Origin: JBGTFE01 sp036403235
GTDB lineage: Bacteria > Acidobacteriota > Blastocatellia > Pyrinomonadales > Pyrinomonadaceae
Length of the DNA stretch: 64,000 bases
NCBI GenBank assembly: GCA_036403235.1
Contig: DASWRI010000044.1
Span: forward strand, 1 to 64,000
Reading direction: 5' to 3'
The position numbers and the translations under genes are program-made. This document shows positions 24,893-32,832 of this stretch, piece by piece. Within the stretch, counting starts at the first letter, position 1, and each line of letters begins with the position of its first letter. The notes beneath the pieces were generated by a model. That model ran no database searches, had not been told where the DNA came from, and was given only the letters and a program-made list of their open reading frames with translations.

Positions 24893-25282
24893 TTATTCGC
24901 TTATTCCCCAGCGGCGCGTGATTTCGTCGAGCCAGCGCTCGGCGGCGGCTACGTTCGGAAAAACCTGCATCGGGCGAATCTGCTCGGTGAGTATATCGTA
25001 AATTTGCAGCATCTCGTATAAATTTTCGTTGTCGGCGATGATGGCGACGGGCGCTGCTTCGCGTCGTCCGGCGACCTGCGCGCGCTCGGCGGCGAGCGCG
25101 CGGATTTGCTCGCGCGTTAAATCGGTCACCGCGCCCGAGCAGTCAAAAATCTCGCCGTAGCTGGCGGCGGGCGAGCCTTCTTCGGCGTTCATGTGAGCGC
25201 GAAAATCCTCGTAATTTACGACGCCTTCGCAGCACGAATAAACTCTGCGGCGTTCATAGTCAATCTGGTAATAAATCGGCAT
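24893..25282 (-). CDS. Hypothetical protein, possibly STAS/SpoIIAA-like
   Basis: 129 residues from the ATG at 25282; an in-frame start further out (25435) would add a basic leader with no coding character and is rejected. MPIYYQIDYERRRVYSCCEG opens with paired strands, then EDFRAHMN, YGEIFDCSG and a region of helix (LTREQIRALAAERA). The alternation resembles SpoIIAA/STAS-type small proteins, often found beside signalling genes, but the match is by eye only. No Shine-Dalgarno. The intergenic region 25283-25516 holds no other feature I recognise. Confidence 0.65.
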   Translation of the reverse strand: MPIYYQIDYERRRVYSCCEGVVNYEDFRAHMNAEEGSPAASYGEIFDCSGAVTDLTREQIRALAAERAQVAGRREAAPVAIIADNENLYEMLQIYDILTEQIRPMQVFPNVAAAERWLDEITRRWGISE

Positions 25283-25516
25283 AGAAATAAAATTGTTTGG
25301 CGGGTTGAGCGTCAAAACGCCCAATGGTGCATTAAGCGCAATTATTATTTTTATGATACGACTTTGCCGCCGTGATTTGAAGCGCGCGTAAAAGAAACTT
25401 TTGCGCTGGCGCGCTAAACGCATTTCTGCGTGCAATGTAAGCTTTCGGACAAAATACGAAAGCTCGATGTGTTACAAATTTCAAATCCGATATTGTTTGA
25501 AAAAGGGGTTGAATTT

Positions 25517-26122
25517 ATGAAAGGATTTTTGAATTTCGGCGGATTTGCATTTTTAGCTTTTATGGCTTTAACGGCGGCGTCGACGGTTTTTGCGCAGAAC
25601 GCAAAGGAAACATACACGGGAACGGTTTTAAGTTACGGCACGGGCTTAAATACGAGAAGCACGACGCGCACTTTTACGCTCAACATCACCGGAACGACCT
25701 CCGACACCGAGGCGAAAGGTTTTCTCGCTACTTTGCGCGATAAAGGTCAGAGCACTCTGCTCGATGAAATCAACGACGAAAAACTCGGAAATTTTTCGGT
25801 CGGCGGTCGTATCGGGCCGACGATAAACGTCGTGCGCGAAAGCGATGTTGACGGGCAGAGAAGAATTTTTGTCGTCTTTGAGCGCTGGATGCAGTTTGCC
25901 GAGCTGCGCGGCGGTTATCGCTCGACCGACTACCCGTTCGGAGTTATCGAGCTGTTTATGGACGAGCGCACCGGAAAGGGAACCGGAACTTATATCGAAG
26001 CCGCCAAAATCCGCTGGAATTACGACGATAAAAGCAAGCAATATCAGGTGGAAATCGAAAACTTCGCGACGTTTCCGGCAAAGCTTCTCGGCGTCACGCA
26101 AAGCGGCGGAAGAGGCAGATAG
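25517..26122 (+). CDS. Exported protein of unknown function
   Basis: 201 residues from the ATG at 25517 (AAAGGGG upstream). Signal peptide MKGFLNFGGFAFLAFMALTA with cleavage near TVFAQ. The mature part is beta-rich: KETYTGTVLSYGTGLN, RTFTLNITGTT, IFVVFERWMQF, FGVIELFMDERTGKGTGTYI. No catalytic motif is visible. It converges on the 87-residue gene at 26176 with a 20-bp perfect inverted repeat between them. Confidence 0.8.
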   Translation: MKGFLNFGGFAFLAFMALTAASTVFAQNAKETYTGTVLSYGTGLNTRSTTRTFTLNITGTTSDTEAKGFLATLRDKGQSTLLDEINDEKLGNFSVGGRIGPTINVVRESDVDGQRRIFVVFERWMQFAELRGGYRSTDYPFGVIELFMDERTGKGTGTYIEAAKIRWNYDDKSKQYQVEIENFATFPAKLLGVTQSGGRGR

Positions 26123-26125
26123 GGA

Positions 26126-26176
26126 AGTGAAAAGTGAAAAGTTTAAGAATCTTTTCTAAACTTTTCACTTTTCACT
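26126..26176. repeat. 20-bp perfect inverted repeat between convergent genes
   Basis: Arms 26126-26145 and 26157-26176 (AGTGAAAAGTGAAAAGTTTA) pair perfectly; units GTGAAAA. The right arm reaches the stop codon of the minus-strand gene. Confidence 0.93.
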
Positions 26177-26439
26177 CAGTAATTTATTACTTTAACGACG
26201 CCGGTCTTGAATTTCTCCGGGTTCGGCGAGGGCGTTTTGGTCAACGTGAATTTGTGATTATAGCGGTCGGCCGCCTCTGCCGCCGGTATGCTCTGCCATT
26301 CGTATTTGATGACGGCGCCGTCGCCGAATTCGTAGATTCTTTCGATTTTATCGGCGGTGTAAACGGTCGGCGTCTCCTTCGCGATTTTGTCGCGCTCGTC
26401 GTAAATAATAATGTTTGCGTATTCTTCGGCGTTTTTCAT
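26176..26439 (-). CDS. Small conserved-looking hypothetical protein
   Basis: 87 residues. Sequence pattern: EEYANIIIYDERDKIAKETP, then IERIYEFGDGAVIKYEWQSIP and a C-terminal EKFKTGVVKVINY, suggesting a small antiparallel beta fold. No signal peptide or metal motif. The codon use resembles neighbouring genes. I do not recognise a family. It is divergent from the DinB gene. Confidence 0.6.
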   Translation of the reverse strand: MKNAEEYANIIIYDERDKIAKETPTVYTADKIERIYEFGDGAVIKYEWQSIPAAEAADRYNHKFTLTKTPSPNPEKFKTGVVKVINY

Positions 26440-26510
26440 AAATTTATTCTGCTTTCAATTATTCTCAGACTGACGGTTCATTTTATCAAATGTTTCTCGT
26501 TTTTTATCTC

Positions 26511-26545
26511 TTTCACTTTCCACTTTTCACTTTTCGCTTTTCACT
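26511..26545. repeat. Five tandem heptamers (single arm)
   Basis: Five consecutive 7-nt units of the TTTCACT type (with TTCCACT and TTTCGCT variants). The same unit makes one arm of inverted repeats elsewhere; here the partner arm is missing. It lies between divergent genes, 97 bases before the DinB start. Confidence 0.8.
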
Positions 26546-26641
26546 TGAGTTGCTTTGGACATTGCGCGGAAAAGTTGGCACAATAGGCAAGTAAATTTTA
26601 CGTTCCCGAAAGAAAATTCAAATCAAAACGGAGAAAAAGGT

Positions 26642-27166
26642 ATGAGCTTAGGTCAGAAAGAACAAAGTATGAGTCTCGGGCAGATTATCGCCGCCGAGCT
26701 CAAGCAGGAAGCCATTTCGACGCGCAAAATGCTGGAACGGATTCCCGCCGACAAACTCGCGTGGAAGCCGCACGAAAAGTCGATGACAATTGAGCAGCTC
26801 GCCGGTCATATCGTCAATATGGTTAGCTGGACGAGCGTCACTCTAAAACAGGACGAGCTTGATTTTGCAAAGATGGACTACAAGCCGCGCGCCTATACGG
26901 ACGCTTCGCAATTGACCGAAGATTTTGACAAAAATCTGGCCGAATCCCTCGAAACTCTCGCCGGTACTTCGGACGAAACGATGGCGACAAGCTGGACTAT
27001 GCGAAACGGCGAGCAGATATTTTTCACGATGCCGAAAGCCGTCACGATGCGAACTTTCGTGATGAATCACGTCATTCATCATCGCGGCCAGCTTTCGGTT
27101 TATCTGAGACTTCTCGACATTCCGCTTCCGTCCATCTACGGGCCGTCGGCGGACGAGGGAATGTAA
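26642..27166 (+). CDS. DinB/YfiT family protein
   Basis: 174 residues from the ATG at 26642 (RBS GGAGAAA). Four-helix DinB-like bundle: EAISTRKMLERIPADKLAWKP, the His in LAGHIVNM, and the His pair in MNHVIHHRGQLSVYLRLL give the three-His metal site of the family. The final IYGPSADEGM is a common ending for Acidobacterial members. Many are thiol-dependent transferases or S-transferases; with a bacilliredoxin in the window a bacillithiol link is possible but not shown. Confidence 0.88.
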   Translation: MSLGQKEQSMSLGQIIAAELKQEAISTRKMLERIPADKLAWKPHEKSMTIEQLAGHIVNMVSWTSVTLKQDELDFAKMDYKPRAYTDASQLTEDFDKNLAESLETLAGTSDETMATSWTMRNGEQIFFTMPKAVTMRTFVMNHVIHHRGQLSVYLRLLDIPLPSIYGPSADEGM

Positions 27167-27255
27167 ATTGGTCAGTCGCCAGTCGTCTGTTGTAAGTTGA
27201 GATTTATTTACGTTTTCGATTAAAACTCAATCAGCAACGGACGACTGGCAAACCA
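27167..27255. repeat. Heptamer inverted repeat, GTCAGTC type
   Basis: GCCAGTCGTC on the left pairs with GACGACTGGC on the right, extended by GTTGTAAGTTGAG/CTCAATCAGCAAC. It starts after the DinB stop and ends one base before the ATG at 27257. Confidence 0.85.
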
Positions 27256-27256
27256 T

Positions 27257-28027
27257 ATGGAATTATTAAACTTCGACAAAGAATCCACCGAAGGCGGAAA
27301 CTTAAGGCTTATTTCCGAAAGGCGCGAGCCGCAGCCGTTTCCCCAAATCGAAAAACAGTTCGTCAACTTCATCTTTTTTCGCGTCAATCCCGAATGGCGA
27401 AAATTGAACGCCGAAACAAAACGCATCTTTAAATCCGAGTTTCAGAGCGTTTTTAATAAGTTCAGCGAAAATCTTCTGCTTTTTTCCTATTCGCTCGTCG
27501 GCTTTGACTCAAAGGCCGATTTGATGTTCTGGCGCATCGGCGACTCGCTCGATTCGATTCAGGACATGACGGCGACGCTGTATCGCACAAATCTGGGAAG
27601 CTTTCTCGAAACCGCCGACAACTACCTGGCGATTACGAAAAAAATGATGTTCGTCGCACCCGACGAGCACGAATCGATTGAAGACCGCTTTCACGTCAAA
27701 GCGGGCGCGAAAAAATATCATTTCGTATACCCGTGCGCCAAACATCGCGATTGGTATGAAAAAACGGGCGAAGAGCGCAAAGAGCTGATTGAAGAAAATT
27801 TTATGGTCGGGAAAAAGTTCGACAACATAAAAATTCACCTGACGCACGCGTTCGGCTTCAGTGAGCAGGAATTTATCGTCAGCTTTGAAACCGACGAGCC
27901 GAAAGATTTTCTCGCGCTCGCCGAAGAGCTGCGCCAGACGACGGCGAGCAAATTCACTTTGCGCGGAATGCCGATTTACACGTGCCGCCAGCGCAGTTTG
28001 ATGGAATGTCTCGATGCGATAGGATAA
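27257..28027 (+). CDS. Chlorite dismutase/HemQ-like family protein
   Basis: 256 residues, with no signal peptide. The second half carries the family pattern: HFVYPCAKHRDWYEKTGEERK, then EENFMVGKKF, the IHLTHAFGFSEQEFIVSFE strand with a candidate heme-ligand His, and SKFTLRGMPIYTCRQRSL. The length and the charged KHRDWY segment point to HemQ (coproheme decarboxylase-like) members and not to periplasmic chlorite dismutases. No heme-pathway gene lies nearby, so the role is family-based. No Shine-Dalgarno; an inverted repeat lies directly ahead. Confidence 0.78.
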   Translation: MELLNFDKESTEGGNLRLISERREPQPFPQIEKQFVNFIFFRVNPEWRKLNAETKRIFKSEFQSVFNKFSENLLLFSYSLVGFDSKADLMFWRIGDSLDSIQDMTATLYRTNLGSFLETADNYLAITKKMMFVAPDEHESIEDRFHVKAGAKKYHFVYPCAKHRDWYEKTGEERKELIEENFMVGKKFDNIKIHLTHAFGFSEQEFIVSFETDEPKDFLALAEELRQTTASKFTLRGMPIYTCRQRSLMECLDAIG

Positions 28028-28028
28028 G

Positions 28029-28108
28029 AATTACGAATTTCAAATTACGAATTACGAATCCAGAACTTATTTCTTTAATTCATAATTCGTAATTTAAAAT
28101 TCGTAATT
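28029..28108. repeat. Heptamer inverted repeat, AATTACG type
   Basis: 32-base arms at 28029-28060 and 28077-28108 differ at three or four positions; units AATTACG. The right arm ends five bases before the acylphosphatase ATG. Confidence 0.92.
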
Positions 28109-28113
28109 AAATT

Positions 28114-28389
28114 ATGAAGATTGCTCGAAAATTCATCATCAGCGGAACGGTACAGGGCGTCGGGTTTCGCTTTTTCGCGCAGCGCTCGGCGGCGCGGCAT
28201 CAGGTGCGCGGTTACGTGCGAAATCTCGAAGACGGGCGCGTCGAAGCACTGGCCGAAGGCGAGCCGAAAGCGGTTCAATCGTTTCTCGAAGATTTGACGA
28301 CCGGCCCGATTTACGCAAACGTCGCCGACGTCGAAGAAACGGTTTTAGAGCCGAACGGATTGTATTCAGCATTTTTAATTGAAAAATAA
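28114..28389 (+). CDS. acyP: Acylphosphatase
   Basis: 91 residues. The active site is complete: GTVQGVGFRFFAQR holds the phosphate-binding loop and Arg, GYVRNLEDGRVEALAEG the Asn. It hydrolyses acyl phosphates such as acetyl phosphate or carbamoyl phosphate. It lies between the HemQ-like gene and apt, separated from each only by tandem-unit repeats. No Shine-Dalgarno. Confidence 0.95.
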   Translation: MKIARKFIISGTVQGVGFRFFAQRSAARHQVRGYVRNLEDGRVEALAEGEPKAVQSFLEDLTTGPIYANVADVEETVLEPNGLYSAFLIEK

Positions 28390-28410
28390 ATGAGTTTGTC
28401 ATTCGTCATT

Positions 28411-28505
28411 TGTCCGTGGTCAGTTGCTGGTTGAATTTAATTCGAGAGCGTAATTAAAGCTCAAGCCCGCAACTGACCACTGACCACTGACCACTGACCA
28501 CTGAC
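28411..28505. repeat. Heptamer inverted repeat, TGACCAC type
   Basis: GTGGTCAGTTGC (28416-28427) pairs perfectly with GCAACTGACCAC (28469-28480); four tandem TGACCAC units then run to 28505, four bases before the apt ATG. Confidence 0.9.
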
Positions 28506-28509
28506 AAAA

Positions 28510-29031
28510 ATGGAACACTTAAAAAAACTTATACGCGAAGTGCCTGATTTTCCGAAAGAAGGCATCAATTTTTACGATATTACGACGCTTTTGAAAGACG
28601 CCGAAGGACTCCGGCAGACGATTGACGCGCTGGCCGCGAATTACAAAGGCGAGCAGATTGACACGGTAATCGGCGTCGAATCGCGCGGTTTTATTTTCGC
28701 CGCGCCGCTTGCGTATCACTTAAACGCCGGGTTCGTGCCCGTCCGCAAGCCGAAAAAGCTTCCGGCCGAAAAAATTTCCGTCTCGTATGATTTGGAATAC
28801 GGTCAGGACACGCTCGAAGTCCACAAGGACGCCATCGGCGAAGGTCATCGCGTCTTGATTGTCGATGATTTGCTCGCGACCGGCGGAACGGCGCGCGCGA
28901 CGGTCGATTTGGTCGAAAGTCTGGGCGGAAAAATCGTCGGTCTGATGTTTCTCGTCGAGCTGAATTTCTTAAACGGACGCCGAAAATTCGACGGCTACGA
29001 CGTCCGCTCGTTATTAAATTACGATTCTTAA
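28510..29031 (+). CDS. apt: Adenine phosphoribosyltransferase
   Basis: 173 residues. DFPKEGINFYDITTLLKD at the N-terminus and the PRPP loop VLIVDDLLATGGTA are diagnostic; VESRGFIFAAPLAY and RKPKKLPAE are the flexible and base-binding segments. It salvages adenine to AMP. No Shine-Dalgarno; the TGACCAC repeat abuts the start. A tRNA gene follows 45 bases after the stop; that short gap has degenerate AATCCAA-type heptamers. Confidence 0.96.
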   Translation: MEHLKKLIREVPDFPKEGINFYDITTLLKDAEGLRQTIDALAANYKGEQIDTVIGVESRGFIFAAPLAYHLNAGFVPVRKPKKLPAEKISVSYDLEYGQDTLEVHKDAIGEGHRVLIVDDLLATGGTARATVDLVESLGGKIVGLMFLVELNFLNGRRKFDGYDVRSLLNYDS

Positions 29032-29076
29032 ACTAGACAATCCAAAATCCAAAACCTACAATCTAAACTCGTTTAC

Positions 29077-29150
29077 GCTCCCGTAGCTCAGCTGGATAGA
29101 GCGTTCGCCTCCTAAGTGAAAGGCCGCAGATTCGAATTCTGCCGGGAGCA
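29077..29150 (+). tRNA. tRNA-Arg (anticodon CCT)
   Basis: Full cloverleaf: acceptor GCTCCCG (29077-29083) pairs with CGGGAGC (29143-29149), D-arm GCTC/GAGC, anticodon stem TTCGC/GTGAA with loop CTCCTAA (anticodon CCT at 29111-29113), T-arm GCAGA-TTCGAAT-TCTGC and discriminator A. 3' CCA is not encoded. It reads AGG. Confidence 0.96.
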
Positions 29151-29214
29151 AATCATATAAAAGCGGTGCAGAAATTTATCTACACCGCTTTGTCTTTTCT
29201 AAATTCGAAACAAT

Positions 29215-32200
29215 CTACGGAACAAAAGCATTTTCAGTCGGAACGTCGGTCGAAACGCCGAACTGGAAAGCCGTCACGCCGGCGCTCGACCTCATCAGAT
29301 ACCAGACGCCGGTCGATGGCCTGAAGACCGCGATATCGGCGCGCCCGTCGCCGTCGTAATCGGCCGGAACGGGTTTGTCTTCGGCTATTCCGAAAGCGTT
29401 TATCGTAAACGAGCCGTTCGAGCTGTTGATGATATACCAGACACCGTTTGACGGTCGATAAACGGCGATGTCGGTTTTTCCGTCGCCGTCGAAATCGGCC
29501 GGTGCGGGAACATCGGTCGATATTCCCCAGCGCGTCGCCCGCTGCGCATTATCGATGCTGCTCTGATACCACCAATCGCCGGTCGAGGGCCGAAAGATGG
29601 CCGGGTCGACTTTGCCGTCGCCGTCGAAATCACCGCGAACGGGTTTGTCGCCCGCCAGACCGAACGGGATAATCGAAACCGCTCCGGTCGTGCCGAGTCG
29701 ATACCACGTGTTGTTCGACGGGCGGAAAACGATGAAATCGGCTTTTCCGTCCGAATCAAAATCGCCCGGACGCGGCACGTCGCCGCTCGCGCCCCAGTGA
29801 ACAAAATTCTGCGTGTTGTTGATGCTCGACAAAAACCACCAATCGCCCGAAGCCGGACGGAAAATGCCGATGTCGGTTTTGCCGTCGCCGTCGTAATCAG
29901 CGGGCGCGGGCACGTCGCCGGCGAGACCGAACGTCTGCTCGGCAACGGTTGCGTTGCTCAATAATTCATACCAGCGATTGGTCGAAGGCCGGAAAGCCGA
30001 AACGTCGGCGCGGCCATCGCCGTCGTAATCGAATAACGTCAAAAGCGGCGCGGAGGCATTTAAAAGACGCTTGACTCTGACTCCGGAAACGCCGTTGACC
30101 TTTGTAAACTCGCCGCCGATAAGAATTTTTCCGTCGGTTTGCAGATTTATATCCCAGACCGATGTATTGGTCTCGCCGCCAAAACTCAAATCGAACGAGC
30201 CGTTTGCGTTAAGACGGGCGATTCCGATTCGATATTGATTGCCGACTGTGCTCATCGCGCCGCCGATAAGAATTTTGCCGTCCGGCTGAATCTTGACGGC
30301 TAAAATCGTCGCGTTGGCCGTCTGGACGAACGACGTATCAAGCGTGCCGTCGGCATTGAGACGCCCGACTTTCTGCATATTGCTGTTTCCGTTTAAGGCC
30401 GTAAACTGACCGACTAAAACGACCTTGCCGTCCGTCTGCAAATCGATGTCATAGACGACGTCGTTGGCGCCGCCGGGCGGATTAAACGTATTGTCGAGCG
30501 TGCCGTCGGCGTTCAGGCGCGCGATTCTGCCCCGAATGTTTGACGCGATAGTCGAAAAAGTGCCGCCGATTAAAAATTTCCCGTCCGGCTGAACAAGAAC
30601 TTTGTTAACCAGTCCGGGCGCCTGAACGCCGATAAAAGTGTTGTCGAGCGAGCCGTTGGAATTTAATCTTTCGATAATTTTGCTGTTCGAGCCGCCGACC
30701 GTAATAATCTTTCCGTCGGGCAATACGGCAATATCGTTGATTCCGATTGTTCCGCCCCAGGTAAAGCCGGTATCGCGCGAGCCGTCAGGATTGAGTCTGA
30801 CGAAATTGACGGCGGTTCCGATAATTAAAATTTTACCGTCCGGCTGCAGAGCAATCGACCGGATGGTAGGATTGCTCGTCGTAAAAGTCCCGTTGTAATA
30901 AGGCACAAAAGATGTGTCGAGACTTCCGTCGGCGTTCAGACGAGCGAGCGATTGACGGACAACGCCGTTGACCGACGGAAATTCGCCGGCAATCAGGATT
31001 TTTCCGTCCGGCTGCTGCAAAATCCGCGTAACGATTCCCAGTCGTCTGACTTTGACATCAAAAGCGCTATCGGTTGTGCCGCCCGCATTCAAGCGAAGAA
31101 TCGGATTTGCGCCGCCGACTAAAGGGTAGATTTGACCGCCGATAAGAATTTTCCCGTCCGATTGCAGCTCGATATCGAAAATTGGTATTAGCGCGGCGGC
31201 CTGCGCGTTGTTTGAAAACGAATTATCGAGCGTGCCGTCGCTGCTGAGCAGCGCGAGATTTCTGATATTTACCGCGTTATAAGAAGGAAAATCGCCGGCG
31301 ATGAAAATTTTTCCGTCGGGGCGAATGATTATATCGTTTATACCGTAGGAGGAGCTGCCCGCGCCAAAATTATTGAGGTTAAAATTCAAATCCAAACTTC
31401 CGTCCGAGTTTATGCGCGAAATCCTTCCTTGCTGAAATCCGTTGACGAAGGTAAAGCTGCCGCCGATGATGAGCTTTCCGTCGGCCTGTATTTTAACGAC
31501 TTCAATCGTCTGATTGACCGTCACCAGAGAAAAGCCGGAATCGACTGAACCGTCGGCGTTGAGCCTTCTCACGTAGTTCTGCGGGCCGGACATCCCGGTG
31601 ATGAACACAACTTTTCCGTCCGGCTGCACTTCGATGTCTTTGATGAGCCCGATGCCGGTCGCCGAAAACGAATTGTCGGGCGTGCCGTCGGCGTTAAATT
31701 TAGCGATGTTCCGGCCGAATTCGCCGCCGATAAAAAATTTATCGTTCGGCAGCACTTCGATGGTGTAAATGTTGCTGTCCTGCGGCACGGGCAAATTAAA
31801 AGAAGAATCAATCGTCCCGTTCGGATTAAGACGCATGACGGCGGGCGCAAAAACTCCGTTGATGCCGTATAAACTGCCGGCGACGATAATTTTCCCGTCC
31901 GATTGGAGGCCGAGCGCGAGAACTCTCGCCCCGAGCGAGCTGCCGTTAAAAAAAACCGGCGGATTAAACGACGTATCGACGCTGCCGTCCGCGTTAAGCC
32001 GTCCGACTCCGTTCGCCGCCTGTCCCTGCACGTCTGTAAAAATGCCGCCGATGAGAATTTTGCCGTCCGGCTGCGTTTTAACAACATAGACAAGCCCGTT
32101 GGTCGTGCCGCTAACCGCAGCGTTAAAGCTCGCATCGACTTCGCCCGCCGCCTTTGCCGCCGAAACAAAGATTGCGCTCAACAGAACGCAGAATGCCGGA

Positions 32201-32238
32201 ATTAAAAATGCGCGCAGAAGCTTTTGATATTGATTCAT
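29215..32238 (-). CDS. Exported delta-60 repeat protein with FG-GAP C-terminus
   Basis: 1007 residues from the ATG at 32238; a reading from 32409 adds an unlikely leader. Signal peptide MNQYQKLLRAFLIP...VSAAKAAG. Residues about 35-700 consist of some 13 to 15 delta-60 repeats, each with a VQPDGKILIGG strand followed by RLNADGSLDTSF, likely forming beta-propellers. From about 705 to the end there are six FG-GAP-type repeats, each with a DYDGDGKTDI calcium loop and FRPSTGVWY. The protein is presumably secreted or surface-attached; it ends without a visible sorting domain. It is divergent from nnr across 594 bases that hold a terminator-like hairpin and a 21-bp tandem array. Confidence 0.9.
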   Translation of the reverse strand: MNQYQKLLRAFLIPAFCVLLSAIFVSAAKAAGEVDASFNAAVSGTTNGLVYVVKTQPDGKILIGGIFTDVQGQAANGVGRLNADGSVDTSFNPPVFFNGSSLGARVLALGLQSDGKIIVAGSLYGINGVFAPAVMRLNPNGTIDSSFNLPVPQDSNIYTIEVLPNDKFFIGGEFGRNIAKFNADGTPDNSFSATGIGLIKDIEVQPDGKVVFITGMSGPQNYVRRLNADGSVDSGFSLVTVNQTIEVVKIQADGKLIIGGSFTFVNGFQQGRISRINSDGSLDLNFNLNNFGAGSSSYGINDIIIRPDGKIFIAGDFPSYNAVNIRNLALLSSDGTLDNSFSNNAQAAALIPIFDIELQSDGKILIGGQIYPLVGGANPILRLNAGGTTDSAFDVKVRRLGIVTRILQQPDGKILIAGEFPSVNGVVRQSLARLNADGSLDTSFVPYYNGTFTTSNPTIRSIALQPDGKILIIGTAVNFVRLNPDGSRDTGFTWGGTIGINDIAVLPDGKIITVGGSNSKIIERLNSNGSLDNTFIGVQAPGLVNKVLVQPDGKFLIGGTFSTIASNIRGRIARLNADGTLDNTFNPPGGANDVVYDIDLQTDGKVVLVGQFTALNGNSNMQKVGRLNADGTLDTSFVQTANATILAVKIQPDGKILIGGAMSTVGNQYRIGIARLNANGSFDLSFGGETNTSVWDINLQTDGKILIGGEFTKVNGVSGVRVKRLLNASAPLLTLFDYDGDGRADVSAFRPSTNRWYELLSNATVAEQTFGLAGDVPAPADYDGDGKTDIGIFRPASGDWWFLSSINNTQNFVHWGASGDVPRPGDFDSDGKADFIVFRPSNNTWYRLGTTGAVSIIPFGLAGDKPVRGDFDGDGKVDPAIFRPSTGDWWYQSSIDNAQRATRWGISTDVPAPADFDGDGKTDIAVYRPSNGVWYIINSSNGSFTINAFGIAEDKPVPADYDGDGRADIAVFRPSTGVWYLMRSSAGVTAFQFGVSTDVPTENAFVP

Positions 32239-32466
32239 TTCTTTATAAAATACGCGATTTATATTGAAATATCCACAAATTTTTTTTGGCCGGCCGGATT
32301 GCTTTTTATTTATTTGAAAATATTTTTCGAAATTTTTGGAAAGCAAAAGCGAATAAAACTTTCTAATAAGTAACGGAAGATAACGGTGGTCAAGCGCAAT
32401 GGCAAGCAATTTGGCTTAACTTGGGGATTCCGTGTTCTGTTCACAATCTTCGTATAAAATGTCTTG

Positions 32467-32500
32467 AGCCGTATTTGACCGAATGCGGCTTTTTTCTTTT
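32467..32500 (+). terminator. Intrinsic terminator upstream of the 21-bp array
   Basis: AGCCGTATT (32467-32475) and AATGCGGCT (32482-32490) form a nine-pair stem with one wobble, followed by TTTTTCTTTTT. A TATAAA box lies only about 10 bases before it, so it may end a very short transcript or block read-through toward the array. The rest of 32239-32466 is AT-rich with no gene. Confidence 0.75.
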
Positions 32501-32519
32501 TAAAATTTCCAAAATTCGT

Positions 32520-32729
32520 TCGTGCAAATTGTTAAGGCGCTCGTGCAAAAGAATAAATCACGTCTGCAAAACGATAAACCGTCCGTGCAAACGAATAACT
32601 CGCTCGTGCAAACGAATAAACCGTTCGTGCAAAAGAATAAATGCTTCGTGCAAAACTGTAAACGGCTCGTGCAAAACTGTAACTCGCTGGTGCAAAGAAA
32701 TCTTTCGTTCGTGCAAAAATTTGTACGGG
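32520..32729. repeat. Ten tandem 21-bp units (array 1)
   Basis: Exactly ten consecutive 21-base units, consensus TCGTGCAAAAGAATAAACCG plus one base, with TCGTGCAAA nearly invariant and the rest degenerate. The unit length of three codons times seven keeps several frames open, so the apparent ORFs through it (repeat peptides such as SCKRINR or YSFARTV) are probably artefacts. A-tracts recur every 21 bases, about two helical turns. It ends 103 bases before nnr. Confidence 0.93.
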
Positions 32730-32832
32730 CGCGGACAAGCCGCCGCCGATACATTTTTCTCGCGCTTTTTGTTTCAATTTCACGAATTTCTTCTTTGCGT
32801 CTTTCGCTTCATTTGTGGCAACTTAAAGGTGT

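Noticed and set aside
25283..25435. N-terminal extension of the gene at 24893
   Set aside because: The added residues are basic and irregular, overlap the promoter region of the divergent gene, and the family-like start is at 25282.
32520..32729. CRISPR array
   Set aside because: Units are directly tandem and degenerate, without spacers of unique sequence, and no cas gene is near.
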